A stretch of DNA of 64,000 nt from GWF2-33-9 sp964500435 (lineage in GTDB: Bacteria > Bacteroidota > Ignavibacteria > Kapaibacteriales > UBA2268): positions 248,001 to 312,000 of the forward strand of contig CAZCNL010000002.1 of NCBI GenBank assembly GCA_964500435.1, written 5' to 3'. The notes beneath the pieces were generated by a model, which was not told the DNA's origin, made no database searches, and saw only the letters and a list, made by a program, of their open reading frames with translations. The translations under genes were made by a program, and so were the position numbers. Below are positions 25,355-34,192 of this stretch, piece after piece. Numbering within the stretch: the first letter of the stretch is position 1; each line of letters begins with the position of its first letter.

Positions 25355-26899
25355 ATGATGCCCTTCACCAATCAAACTTATTTTGATTTTACTAAAAAAG
25401 AAAATTTTGATTTACAAAAAGAAGCTTTAGCAAAAGTTAATGCACAACTTGGAAAAGAATATCCAAATATTATCGGCGGTAAAAGTGTGTTTTCAGAAAA
25501 GAAAACTAAATCACTCAATCCCGCAAATCCTGCTGAAATAATTGGCGTCTTTCAAAAAAGCGGAAAAGACCAAGCAGAAGAAGCTATCCAAACAGCTTGG
25601 AAAACATTCCAAACTTGGCAATATTTCCCTGCCGAAGAAAGAGCAAAATTTTTATTCAAAGCTGCTGAGGTTTGTAAAAAACGACGTTTCGAAATAAACG
25701 CTTGGATGATTAAAGAAGTTGGCAAAAATTTTGCCGAAGCAGATGCCGATACAGCAGAAGCAATCGATTTCTTGGAATTCTACGGTCGTGAAATGATCCG
25801 CTATGCACAAAGTCAACCACTTACTCCTTACACACAAGAATATAATGAATATTTCTACATTCCATTAGGTGTCGGTGTTATTGTTCCACCTTGGAATTTC
25901 CCATTTGCAATTATGGTAGGAATGACTTCCGCTGCAATCGTAACCGGTAATACAGTCGTCTTGAAACCAAGCAGCGATTCACCAATGATGGCTTACCTTT
26001 TTGCTGAAATTATGAAAGAAGTTGGATTACCTGATGGTGTGTTAAACTTCCTTGTGGCAAGTGGCGCAGAAGCAGGAGATTACTTGGTTGACCATCCGAA
26101 AACTCGCTTTGTTGCCTTCACTGGTTCCGTAGCAACCGGCACAAGAATTAACGAACGTGCCGCAAAAGTTAATCCAGGTCAAATTTGGTTAAAACGTGTT
26201 ATTGCAGAAATGGGCGGTAAGGACACCTTAATTGTTGATAGCGAAACACCTTCGATAGACGCAGCAGTTAATGCAACCGTCGTCAGTGCATATGGCTTCC
26301 AAGGTCAAAAATGCTCCGCTTGTTCAAGAGTTGTAGTTGATGAAAAAATTTATGATGAATTTGTCGAAAAATTGGTAAAACAAGTAAAAGAATTGCCAAT
26401 TGGCTCACCAGAAGATAATGTACGCTTTGGTCCTGTTGTTAGTGCAAGTGCTGAAGCAACTGTGCTTGAATATATCGATATTGCGAAAAAAGAAGGAAAA
26501 ATTTTAACAGGTGGAAATAAACTCGATAGACCAGGTTATTTCATCGAACCAACTGTTGTTGCTGATTTAGCAATTGATTCGAGAATATCACTTGAAGAAA
26601 TCTTTGGACCTGTACTCGCCGTTTTCAAAGCAAAGGATTTTGATGAAGCACTTTCTATAGCAAATAATACTTCATTTGGTCTTACTGGTGGTGTTTTTAC
26701 GTTAAATCGTGAAAAACTAATCAAAGCTAAAAAACATTTCCATGTTGGTAATTTATATTTCAATAGAAAAATTACGGGCGCAATCGTCGATGTACATCCA
26801 TTCGGTGGATTCAATATGAGCGGAACTGATTCAAAAGCAGGCAGTCGTGATTATTTGCTCTTATTTATGCAAGGCAAATCAGTTACTGAATTATTATAA
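25355..26899 (+). CDS. pruA: 1-pyrroline-5-carboxylate (glutamate semialdehyde) dehydrogenase
   Basis: The enzyme oxidises glutamate-5-semialdehyde to glutamate with NAD, the last step of proline degradation. The 514-residue form is the monofunctional RocA/PruA type, not the bifunctional PutA. Visible motifs are PPWNFPFAI and VLKPSSDSP (NAD binding), EMGGKD with the general base Glu, and GQKCSACSR with the nucleophilic Cys at about 320. EEIFGPVLAVF and HPFGGFNMSGTDSKAG follow at the C-terminus. I start at ATG 25355; a GTG at 25340 would add five residues. It is a single-gene unit with a terminator. No proline dehydrogenase gene is in the window. Confidence 0.93.
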   Translation: MMPFTNQTYFDFTKKENFDLQKEALAKVNAQLGKEYPNIIGGKSVFSEKKTKSLNPANPAEIIGVFQKSGKDQAEEAIQTAWKTFQTWQYFPAEERAKFLFKAAEVCKKRRFEINAWMIKEVGKNFAEADADTAEAIDFLEFYGREMIRYAQSQPLTPYTQEYNEYFYIPLGVGVIVPPWNFPFAIMVGMTSAAIVTGNTVVLKPSSDSPMMAYLFAEIMKEVGLPDGVLNFLVASGAEAGDYLVDHPKTRFVAFTGSVATGTRINERAAKVNPGQIWLKRVIAEMGGKDTLIVDSETPSIDAAVNATVVSAYGFQGQKCSACSRVVVDEKIYDEFVEKLVKQVKELPIGSPEDNVRFGPVVSASAEATVLEYIDIAKKEGKILTGGNKLDRPGYFIEPTVVADLAIDSRISLEEIFGPVLAVFKAKDFDEALSIANNTSFGLTGGVFTLNREKLIKAKKHFHVGNLYFNRKITGAIVDVHPFGGFNMSGTDSKAGSRDYLLLFMQGKSVTELL

Positions 26900-26925
26900 T
26901 TAATAAAAAATTCCTTTAATACTAT

Positions 26926-26958
26926 AGTGGTTGGCTTTAAAGAAGTCAACCACTTTTT
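26926..26958 (+). terminator. intrinsic terminator after pruA
   Basis: AGTGGTTGGCT pairs with AGTCAACCACT (one G-U pair) across a 7-base loop, followed by TTTTT. It lies 26 bp after the pruA stop. Confidence 0.85.
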
Positions 26959-27003
26959 ATATAAAAAACACCATCATCAATCCAGTAAAAACAATAATCC
27001 ATC

Positions 27004-27052
27004 CGTCATTGCGAGCGTTAGCGAAGAATTCGGAGAATTCCCTCTTGCGAGG
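27004..27052. repeat. dispersed intergenic repeat (GTCATTGCGAG family), partial copy
   Basis: The segment begins CGTCATTGCGAGCG and ends CTTGCGAGG, enclosing two GAATTC sites. The same start is seen at 30641 and 30739, and a variant at 34193. It lies in the 239-bp gap between pruA and a T9SS gene. Elements of this look (a palindromic core starting GTCATTGCGAG) are known as intergenic repeats in many bacterial genomes. Confidence 0.6.
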
Positions 27053-27138
27053 AAATTACTGTTGAGTTTACACCATTTATATTGTAGTAATTTCTTTTTC
27101 TTTTTTCAGAAAACATATTTTAAAGGACGATTATAGTA

Positions 27139-29445
27139 TTAATAGAAAATAACAGGAAAAGTAGAACAAGTATTCTTATATTTTACTTGTAAATAGTAAA
27201 ATCCTGATATTTTTCTTTCAATACTTATATTTACCGAAGCTCTATTTAATTCATTAAAATTATAATTTAAACGGGATATTTTGGAAACTTCATTTCCAAA
27301 AAAATCCAATAATTTGTAAGTGATTTCATTATAATCAATTTGTTTAGACCAAACAATTTTCAAATTTATCTCATTACTTTGAGAAGGATTTGGATAAGGA
27401 ACATAAACCCAAAATGGAGGAGCATCTTCTAACTTATTATTATGTTCTTCAACGCTGTTAGGTTTCAATTTACTACTGTAAGACTTAAAGGCTCTTTTAT
27501 TTGTTACTACAATATAATCTTTACCAGTAAAGCAAAAATTGCTAAAATACTCTTGATTGAAATTTGGGATACTGTCAGTTATTGGCTTCCAATTTTCACC
27601 ATAATCTTTTGTTTCCCACATTGCACCATCTAACCTAATTATTAAACCATATCCTGTTTCTTTATCAATAATTATATTTTTATAATTGTACCTGGAACTA
27701 TCAAACTGTACTTCCCAATTTAATCCTTGATTAGTTGTTCTCCACATACATTGATAGCTAGTTGAATCTGTATCCATAAAACTTCCAAATAAAAATGCAA
27801 TTTTATCATTTACATAATAAATATTGGAAATCTGTGATAATTTATTTATGGTAATTTCTTCCCAATTTTTACCTAAATTCGTTGATTTATAGATTCTTCC
27901 CTCAGGCAGAAGAACCCACGATTTAAGTTTCTCCCAGTAATATGGTTTATTATATTTATTTCCGCTCATTATTATCAAGGAATCATTTAGTATTTTACAA
28001 CTTGTTATCCAACAAGAATCAAATCTAATAGTATTAGTTACTGAATTGTTATTCAAATTATAACAATTAATTATGGTGAATTTTTCGTCAGATGAAGATT
28101 TGTCAGAACATGTTATTAGCATAATATTGTCTTTTATATCAAAATTATATATAGAAGCATTAGGAATTTTAATTGGTAATCCTGTAAATGTTGAAAATTG
28201 GTCTTCTGTTCTATATAATTTTGCAAAACCATAGGTTGCTGAAGTTAAAAGATATGCTCTTTTATCATTTTCAACAATGATATTGTGAATTCTTGATTTA
28301 CTTTCATACTGTAATTGATTATCTTCAGGTAAAAATGTACAACCAAAATCATAGGTTTTTTCAATCAATTGCATTTCCTTTGCTAAAATACCGACACTAT
28401 CATTGAAGAAATATGGAATTGTGAATCCGGCTCCACTCGAATTTTGTTGAGATAATATTTCCCATTCTTTTTTGTTTGAATATTTTTTTGCTATCGTATT
28501 TTGGTTTCCTATAGCAAATATAATGGAAAAATCAGGTGAAACAAAAACGTCATTTAACACTGTTGCACTCGATAGATACATCTTTATTTCAAAGTCTGGT
28601 AAAATATCATTTGCTTTTATATTAAAATTTGTCAAATCTAAAAAAGTTTCCTTGAAAAATTGATTATTATTTACAATATTCATTGAATAGACAGTAATTT
28701 CGTTAGAATCCGTTATTTCCATATCTCTAAGAATATTCGAAGGGGTTAATTGTAAATTAGACCATTTAGTAAGTGTAATATTTAAACGTAAAAGAAAATC
28801 ATTTCCCAATATATATAAATTATCTTCATATCCTAAAATTTTTACTGGTGCTGATTTTTTTGTAATTTCTTCATTTTTATTTAATATAGTCCACTCAGTG
28901 TCATTTATTGACTTCACATAAATTATATTTTTATTATCCGAAAAAAAAAGTCTATTTTTATAAATTATACATTTATAAATATTGTTTTTCGTTAAATAGT
29001 TTTCTTGTGTCCAAGTATTGCCATAATCATTAGACAAAAATACTTTGCCACTATCACCTACAATAATTCCAAAATTATTTTCAAAACTGATTGAATTAAG
29101 ATTAGAATTAACACCCAATTTTATTATTTCAAAAGAATCTCCTTTATCGGTAGATTTTAAAAATATCCCATTTGAGCCTACGATAAACAAGGTTTGACTT
29201 TCTTTCTGAAATGTGAATTGATTTAGTGTTTCAAATGTATATGTTAATTTCCTTTTCCATGTATTTCCCTTGTCAGAAGAATATATCACATATCCATCTG
29301 AACCAACTATAAAAAGCTCTTTATCGTTAATAAAATTGCCATATTTCAAATCAGAAGTAAGTGTATAAAAATAATCGGTTATTACTTTAGAAAAGCAATT
29401 TTGGAAATTCAAAATTAATATTAAAATTAAAATAATTCTTTTCAT
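27139..29445 (-). CDS. secreted BNR/Ycf48-like beta-propeller protein, T9SS substrate (cassette 1)
   Basis: The 768-residue protein has a signal peptide (IILILILNFQNCFS). A long series of propeller-type repeats follows, with Asp-box-like cores such as SSDKGNTW, STDKGDSF, SNDYGNTW, STNLGKNW and TTNQGLNW. These are the sialidase/BNR or Ycf48-like repeats common in secreted Bacteroidota proteins. The C-terminus (from about 680: VYVPYPNPSQSNEINLK) is a T9SS type A sorting domain. No sialidase catalytic Arg triad is evident, so a binding or structural role is more likely. It lies 42 bp downstream of a small Cys-rich secreted gene; the pair is repeated at 30766-33691. Confidence 0.8.
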   Translation of the reverse strand: MKRIILILILILNFQNCFSKVITDYFYTLTSDLKYGNFINDKELFIVGSDGYVIYSSDKGNTWKRKLTYTFETLNQFTFQKESQTLFIVGSNGIFLKSTDKGDSFEIIKLGVNSNLNSISFENNFGIIVGDSGKVFLSNDYGNTWTQENYLTKNNIYKCIIYKNRLFFSDNKNIIYVKSINDTEWTILNKNEEITKKSAPVKILGYEDNLYILGNDFLLRLNITLTKWSNLQLTPSNILRDMEITDSNEITVYSMNIVNNNQFFKETFLDLTNFNIKANDILPDFEIKMYLSSATVLNDVFVSPDFSIIFAIGNQNTIAKKYSNKKEWEILSQQNSSGAGFTIPYFFNDSVGILAKEMQLIEKTYDFGCTFLPEDNQLQYESKSRIHNIIVENDKRAYLLTSATYGFAKLYRTEDQFSTFTGLPIKIPNASIYNFDIKDNIMLITCSDKSSSDEKFTIINCYNLNNNSVTNTIRFDSCWITSCKILNDSLIIMSGNKYNKPYYWEKLKSWVLLPEGRIYKSTNLGKNWEEITINKLSQISNIYYVNDKIAFLFGSFMDTDSTSYQCMWRTTNQGLNWEVQFDSSRYNYKNIIIDKETGYGLIIRLDGAMWETKDYGENWKPITDSIPNFNQEYFSNFCFTGKDYIVVTNKRAFKSYSSKLKPNSVEEHNNKLEDAPPFWVYVPYPNPSQSNEINLKIVWSKQIDYNEITYKLLDFFGNEVSKISRLNYNFNELNRASVNISIERKISGFYYLQVKYKNTCSTFPVIFY

Positions 29446-29487
29446 AATTCAACCAGTTTATTTTTTTTAAATTAATAACAATAAGAA

Positions 29488-30108
29488 TTAGTTACTACAA
29501 TTCGAAAAACAAGGACTTTCAGGAATTTCTGGGTTGTAAATATAACCTGTTTCACATAAAACACAAACGGGTGGTAATTGTACATTTGTAATAATTAACG
29601 CTGGTATTTGAGAACTATAATCCCAACATAAACTATACTCTTTCAGGCAATTACCCTGAATATTTTCGCATTGTACAAAATCAACCGAATTGTTTGCATT
29701 ATTGATATATTTCCAACAACTTTTTTTATCCACTGATACAATGAATGTTTTTTCGGAACAAGGTGAGACTGAAAGATGCTCATTATTACTATTAGGCAAG
29801 TTTGCTTCATAATTCAAGATTGTTATATCACATAATTCCCAAAAATATGGATTATTGATATCTGTACCATAAAGACAAGTTTTATCTAAAAAACCTACTG
29901 CCGTAACAAATATTTCTCTATTTCCGTTATAATCTCTCCAACAGTACATAATGTAGCCCTCGCAATCATTACCATTTGGCAAGTGAAATGTATTAGTGAT
30001 AATATTCGAATTCCAACCGTCTGGACAATTTTGAGCTTGTATATCAAATGAAATAAATATGAACAAAAAAGTTATAATTACTAACACTAAAATTATATAT
30101 TTTTTCAT
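29488..30108 (-). CDS. small Cys-rich secreted protein (cassette 1)
   Basis: The 206-residue product has a signal peptide (IILVLVIITFLFIFISF, cleaved near QAQ) and a mature part with about 15 Cys, often near Trp or Tyr (CPDGWNSN, CWRDYNG, CWDYSSQ, CVLCETGY, CFSNCSN). Many disulfides are expected in an exported protein. I do not recognise a family. A counterpart of similar size, with a similar Cys-Trp flavour, sits at 33161-33691 in the same position before a BNR-like gene. Position and export suggest it works with the propeller protein, perhaps as a partner or ligand; this is inference. Confidence 0.65.
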   Translation of the reverse strand: MKKYIILVLVIITFLFIFISFDIQAQNCPDGWNSNIITNTFHLPNGNDCEGYIMYCWRDYNGNREIFVTAVGFLDKTCLYGTDINNPYFWELCDITILNYEANLPNSNNEHLSVSPCSEKTFIVSVDKKSCWKYINNANNSVDFVQCENIQGNCLKEYSLCWDYSSQIPALIITNVQLPPVCVLCETGYIYNPEIPESPCFSNCSN

Positions 30109-30194
30109 TATAATTTACCTTTTAATTTATTTGATAAAAAATTATTATCCCAGGCATTACTTGCACAGTTCCAAGCTTTTGCCCTGCCCTATAG

Positions 30195-30300
30195 AACTGC
30201 GAGCGGTTTTTGCGGACTTTTGCTCATTGCAAAAACAAATTATATTGTTTTGGGAAAATAGCATTAGCCCGCTATTCGCAATAAATTTCCACTCGCAGTT
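30195..30300. repeat. 106-bp inverted-repeat (MITE/REP-like) element, copy 1
   Basis: The ends are AACTGCGAGCGG and CCACTCGCAGTT, a 12-bp inverted pair with one mismatch. Inside, GCGGACTTTTGCT faces a diverged counterpart (AGCATTAGCCCGC). The segment can fold into a long imperfect hairpin. It has no coding content. Confidence 0.55.
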
Positions 30301-30413
30301 TTGAATAAATAATTTTTCTCGGCAAAATTTATTTGAACAAAATAATTTCTCTTTCTTTGGAATATTTGAATAAATCGCAGTTTCAATACAATAAAAATAT
30401 TTTTGAAGCGTCC

Positions 30414-30469
30414 ACATAAAGCCATAAAGCCATAAAGCCATAAAGCCATAAAGCCATAAAGCCATAAAG
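30414..30469. repeat. octamer tandem repeat, 7 units
   Basis: One ACATAAAG followed by six perfect CCATAAAG units (CTTTATGG on the minus strand). The second copy of the block has four units in total, so the array has changed length since duplication. Confidence 0.9.
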
Positions 30470-30641
30470 CCCATCTTATGCCCTTTTTCGTCTTTCCCGC
30501 CCCTCCAATATTTTTATTTCCCTCATTCATTTATTTTTTTATTTGCTTCCTACACTTTTTCTAATTTAACAAAATATTATTATTTATAATGACACAAATT
30601 TTTGAAAAAAATTACAAAAAAGTGAAAAAAAATTTTCCATC

Positions 30642-30762
30642 GTCATTGCGAGTCCCAACTTATCGGGACGAAGCAATCCCTTGCACCATTCGAGATTGCT
30701 TCGTCGCCTTCGTCTCCTCGCAATGACACAGCCTGAATTGTCATTGCGAGCGCAAGCGTTGC
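30642..30762. repeat. GTCATTGCGAG palindromic repeat, full copy plus second half-copy
   Basis: GTCATTGCGAG (30642-30652) is matched by CTCGCAATGAC (30717-30727), a perfect 11-bp inverted pair. Inside it GACGAAGCAATC (30668-30679) faces GATTGCTTCGTC (30694-30705). A second start, GTCATTGCGAGCGCAAGCG, follows at 30740 and runs almost to the stop codon of the next gene at 30766. Confidence 0.75.
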
Positions 30763-30765
30763 ATT

Positions 30766-33093
30766 CTACATCTTTATAAATTTCCTCGTTATAAACCAGC
30801 TATTATCAAATGTTAATTTTACTATGTAAACACCTGCTTGCAAACCACTTACATCAAATTGTTCATTGCTAAAATTACTTGCCTGTTGCTCTCGTCCATA
30901 TATATCAAATATTTGTAAATTCGTTAAATTATAGTAATTATTTTGCAACTTTACTATTCCACTCGATGGATTTGGATATAATTCTATTGGTAAAAGAGTG
31001 ACTTTCTCTATTTCTTCTTTTACGCTCACTGGGTCCACTCTCATCCTAAATAATCCTTCTATCGTACTGATATATAAGTAATTTTCTACCGACAATATGT
31101 CTGTGATTATATTACCATCTAAATTTTGTGCTATATTTATCCATTCATTTTTTTCCTCATCAAATTCAAATAAATTTGATTCTGAATTTTGAAATCCAAG
31201 CAATAGCAAAATTAATTTTCCATTTAAATACAAAAATTTGTTATCTTCTGCTATGTTCTTACCATTAATTTTTGGGAAGTTTGTTTGAATAAATGTTCGT
31301 CCAAAATCTTTCGTTATGTATATTGGTTGTCTAATGATTGAATCTAAATTCGCTAATATTAAAATTGTATCTTTATTTTCAACATAGGAATAAACAGATT
31401 GATAGTTTAGTGTATCACTTGTCATCTTGCTTATTTGTCTTTCAAAATTCCAGATTTTCCCATCGTCAATGGATTTAAATAAAGCAAAGCTTTTGTAGTT
31501 AATACTGTAATAATTCCCATCTCTTACAAATAAAAAATTACTCTTTTCGGGCAATTTCTGTAGAAATAAAGAATCATACATTACCCAAGTGCGTCCTGTA
31601 TCTAATGAATAATAAATGTATTTATATGTCGCAAAGTTGCGGTCGTTGTAAAAATAAAATAGTGTGTCGTTTCTTTCATACATATTTTTGTCTTCATCCA
31701 AGAAAAAAGCTGAAACATCAGAATAAAATTCCCAACTTTCTCCTTTATCATATGATTTATAGGTTTTATTAGTTCCTCTATCTGCTGCAAATAACCCATA
31801 TTTATTCTTAGAAAAAGTAAAATTATACTTTACTCCGGTCCAATTATATTCTGTATATCCAATTGAATCTATGACAAATTTTCTTTGCCACGACTTCCCA
31901 CCGTCATATGATTTCATATATACATTATAAAACCTGTTTCTGGGTGCTGTTATATATTCATTATCATTTATCTTTACTATTTTCTTCCAAGGTCCTTCAT
32001 ACAGATAATCTGGTGAATAATACAAACCATTATTCCTTTCCTCCCACGTCACACCATCATCGGTTGATACCAATACCCCATAAGATTGATTGGATGCTAT
32101 TAATAAATTACCGGTAGAAATCAATTGTAACAAAGTAAAATGCCGATTACCAACAATTTCCCATTTTGTCTCTCCGTCTTTTTTTCTTACTAATATTGCT
32201 TTATGGTTTAAGCTATCTATTGCTTGCGCATATATCATTCCTTTATGTTCTATTAAAAAGTCTGTGTTAAAATTGTCAAATTGTTCATCGACGATTTTTT
32301 CATATGTTCCATCTTCCTTTGGTTGCCATATTGCAAATGGCGATAATATCCATAATTTACCGTTTATTTTGGAAAGAGATTTTATACCACCTTGAATATT
32401 AACATCCACTTTTTTCCAAGACCAACCAAAGTCTGTTGAATAAAAATATCGTGGATAATAAAACAACTTACTCCCATTATAATAAATTGCATATAAGGTG
32501 TCACCAAATTGATAATAATTTGTGACATTGCTAAATGATTTCCCAAAGTCTTCGTTATTGTCAACAATTTCGCCATCTCCTGGAATTTTTTGAAATTTCA
32601 ATGTCTTTATTGAATCATTTGTTATTTCATTGCAAATATGAGTTCTGTACTGGCTAATTGTGTCGCTTTCTGTTGTTCTTACAATTATAGTTGAATCAGT
32701 TGAAAATATACTAACAAAAGAAGGACCTTTACCAAATCCTTCAATTTTAATAGATTCCCAATTTTGCAAATCTTCTGATATATAGGAATTTGTCGTACTT
32801 TTAAACATTATGTATTTATTTTTGAATTTAATCATTTTAAAAGTACGTGCTAATTTTATTTGGTTAATGAAATTATCATAGTATTTAATTGTATGCCACT
32901 GTTCCCCATAATTTTTGCTTAAATATGTGTAATCATATGTAATAAATAAAATAGTATCTATTTTACTTATACCTTTAGCGGTATTATAAGTGTTCAAACC
33001 TTCAGTGCAATTCTCCCATTCAGATAAATCTTGTGAAAAAAGATTTGCTGCAAGAAAAGCTAAACTTATAAAAATTGTTGTTAAGTATTTCAT
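30766..33093 (-). CDS. secreted BNR/Ycf48-like beta-propeller protein, T9SS substrate (cassette 2)
   Basis: The 775-residue protein starts at the ATG at 33091-33093, which precedes a clear signal peptide (KYLTTIFISLAFLAANLFSQ). The frame is open further upstream but that part overlaps the next gene. Propeller-type repeats follow with Asp-box-like cores (STDDGVTW, SYDGGKSW, SYDKGESW, SLDTGRTW, SIDDGKIW). The end is a T9SS type A sorting domain (ELYPNPSSGIVKL, IFDIYGREQ, GLQAGVYIVKL, KFIKM). It has the same layout as 27139-29445 but is clearly diverged from it. It lies 67 bp downstream of the Cys-rich gene at 33161. Confidence 0.82.
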   Translation of the reverse strand: MKYLTTIFISLAFLAANLFSQDLSEWENCTEGLNTYNTAKGISKIDTILFITYDYTYLSKNYGEQWHTIKYYDNFINQIKLARTFKMIKFKNKYIMFKSTTNSYISEDLQNWESIKIEGFGKGPSFVSIFSTDSTIIVRTTESDTISQYRTHICNEITNDSIKTLKFQKIPGDGEIVDNNEDFGKSFSNVTNYYQFGDTLYAIYYNGSKLFYYPRYFYSTDFGWSWKKVDVNIQGGIKSLSKINGKLWILSPFAIWQPKEDGTYEKIVDEQFDNFNTDFLIEHKGMIYAQAIDSLNHKAILVRKKDGETKWEIVGNRHFTLLQLISTGNLLIASNQSYGVLVSTDDGVTWEERNNGLYYSPDYLYEGPWKKIVKINDNEYITAPRNRFYNVYMKSYDGGKSWQRKFVIDSIGYTEYNWTGVKYNFTFSKNKYGLFAADRGTNKTYKSYDKGESWEFYSDVSAFFLDEDKNMYERNDTLFYFYNDRNFATYKYIYYSLDTGRTWVMYDSLFLQKLPEKSNFLFVRDGNYYSINYKSFALFKSIDDGKIWNFERQISKMTSDTLNYQSVYSYVENKDTILILANLDSIIRQPIYITKDFGRTFIQTNFPKINGKNIAEDNKFLYLNGKLILLLLGFQNSESNLFEFDEEKNEWINIAQNLDGNIITDILSVENYLYISTIEGLFRMRVDPVSVKEEIEKVTLLPIELYPNPSSGIVKLQNNYYNLTNLQIFDIYGREQQASNFSNEQFDVSGLQAGVYIVKLTFDNSWFITRKFIKM

Positions 33094-33160
33094 ATTATTT
33101 CCGCAATTTAATTGATTTAATTTAGGGGTGGTTTTATAACCACCCCATTTATTTATTTCG

Positions 33161-33691
33161 TTATTCACATAAAGGAAAACAACCTTCAGGATCATTTCTG
33201 CATTCTTGAACACCAAAAGATTCTCTTCGTACAAAAACACCATTGAAATATGTATATCTACAGCAACTTTCCGCTGTTCCACAAGGTTCTAAAACTGCAC
33301 TGTGTAAAGGTCCAGGTCCTAAAAAACCCTCCCATTGCCAACACCTTGATGGTGTGTAAATCCAAATTGAATCTATCGTTCCTGCAGCAATTGTATCCGC
33401 TGCTGCATCTAATATATATCCGGAGACTATCGGGTCATTGATTGCTGTCCCTTGACAACATGGCGGATTTGAATTATCTGCTACGATTCTCTTTATGAGA
33501 AAAATTCCAGGACAACCTTCTTCATAAAATACAGTATAAGTACAAGAACCACAATTAATTTGGCTAACCGTGTAAGTTATACTCATCTCGGAATTACTTG
33601 GTGGACAAGGATAACAAGGTGATTGACTATAAGCCACTGTACTTGATATAATTAATGTACATAATGTTATTAAAAATAAATATATCTTCAT
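33161..33691 (-). CDS. small Cys-rich secreted protein (cassette 2)
   Basis: I start this gene at the ATG at 33689-33691, giving 176 residues with a typical signal peptide (KIYLFLITLCTLIISS, cleaved after AYS). AGGAG lies seven bases upstream. The frame is open 17 codons further but without signal-peptide character. The mature part is Cys-rich (CYPCPPSNS, CGSCTYTV, CCQGTA, CWQWEG, CCRYTYFNG, CRNDPEGCFPLC), implying several disulfides. It is the counterpart of 29488-30108 in the second cassette, with little obvious sequence identity apart from Cys and Trp spacing. Family unknown. Confidence 0.65.
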   Translation of the reverse strand: MKIYLFLITLCTLIISSTVAYSQSPCYPCPPSNSEMSITYTVSQINCGSCTYTVFYEEGCPGIFLIKRIVADNSNPPCCQGTAINDPIVSGYILDAAADTIAAGTIDSIWIYTPSRCWQWEGFLGPGPLHSAVLEPCGTAESCCRYTYFNGVFVRRESFGVQECRNDPEGCFPLCE

Positions 33692-33770
33692 TTTATTTCT
33701 CCTATTATAAAAAAAATCTCTTATCACAGGCATTACTGGCACAGTTCCAAGCTTTCGCCCTGCCCATTAG

Positions 33771-33875
33771 AACTGCGAGCGGTTTATGCGGACTTTTGCT
33801 AATTGCCAAAAAAAATTATATTGTTCGGAAAAATAGCAACAGTCCGCTTTTCGCAATAAATTTCCACTCGCAGTT
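33771..33875. repeat. 105-bp inverted-repeat (MITE/REP-like) element, copy 2
   Basis: The ends AACTGCGAGCGG and CCACTCGCAGTT form a 12-bp inverted pair with one mismatch. Inside, GCGGACTTTTGCT faces AGCAACAGTCCGC with a single mismatch, so this copy folds better than copy 1. Confidence 0.6.
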
Positions 33876-33988
33876 GTAAATAAATAATTTTTCTCGGCAA
33901 AATTTATTTGAACAAAATAATTTCTCTTTCTTTGGAATATTTGAATAAATCGCAGTTTCAATACAATAAAAATATTTTTGAAGCGTCC

Positions 33989-34020
33989 ACATAAAGCCAT
34001 AAAGCCATAAAGCCATAAAG
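33989..34020. repeat. octamer tandem repeat, 4 units
   Basis: One ACATAAAG followed by three perfect CCATAAAG units, against seven units at the matching place in copy 1. Confidence 0.9.
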
Positions 34021-34192
34021 CCCATCTTATGCCCTTTTTCGTCTTTCCCGCCCCTCCAATATTTTTATTTCCCTCATTCATTTATTTTTTTATTTGCTTC
34101 CTACACTTTTTCTAATTTAACAAAATATTATTATTTATAATGACACAAATTTTTGAAAAAAATTACAAAAAAGTGAAAAAAAAATTTTTTTT

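Larger units (their letters stand above)
30151..30673. repeat. duplicated intergenic block, copy 1 (about 520 bp)
   Basis: This stretch is nearly the same as 33727-34224: both start CAGGCATTACT.GCACAGTTCC and run through an inverted-repeat element, an octamer array, a long shared AT-rich tract and the start of a GTCATT.CGAG repeat (ending CGGGACGAAG). Each copy sits directly upstream of a Cys-rich/BNR-like gene pair on the minus strand. Reading frames of 88 and 105 codons exist in it, but they overlap in two frames and are built from the octamer array, so I do not call them genes. It likely holds the promoter for 30108. Confidence 0.85.

Noticed and set aside
26927..27136. 69-codon frame after pruA
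   Set aside because: It starts inside the pruA terminator hairpin and runs through a GTCATTGCGAG repeat; composition is not protein-like.
30414..30469. Octamer array considered as a CRISPR-like array
   Set aside because: Units are only 8 bp, contiguous and have no spacers; no cas genes are present.
30157..30530. Reading frames of 88 and 105 codons over the octamer array (and 69/104 codons at 33767-34081)
   Set aside because: Two overlapping frames on the same strand are both open because an 8-bp repeat gives an 8-residue periodic peptide in every frame; there is no ribosome site and the termini fall inside repeat elements.
30601..30640. AAGTGAAAAA-like sequence as a fourth sigma motif
   Set aside because: It lacks the GTGTG start and the TTGTA block at the right spacing, and it lies within a duplicated repeat.
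33094..33282. Upstream extension of the cassette 2 propeller gene
   Set aside because: It would place 63 non-signal residues before an ideal signal peptide and overlap the Cys-rich gene.
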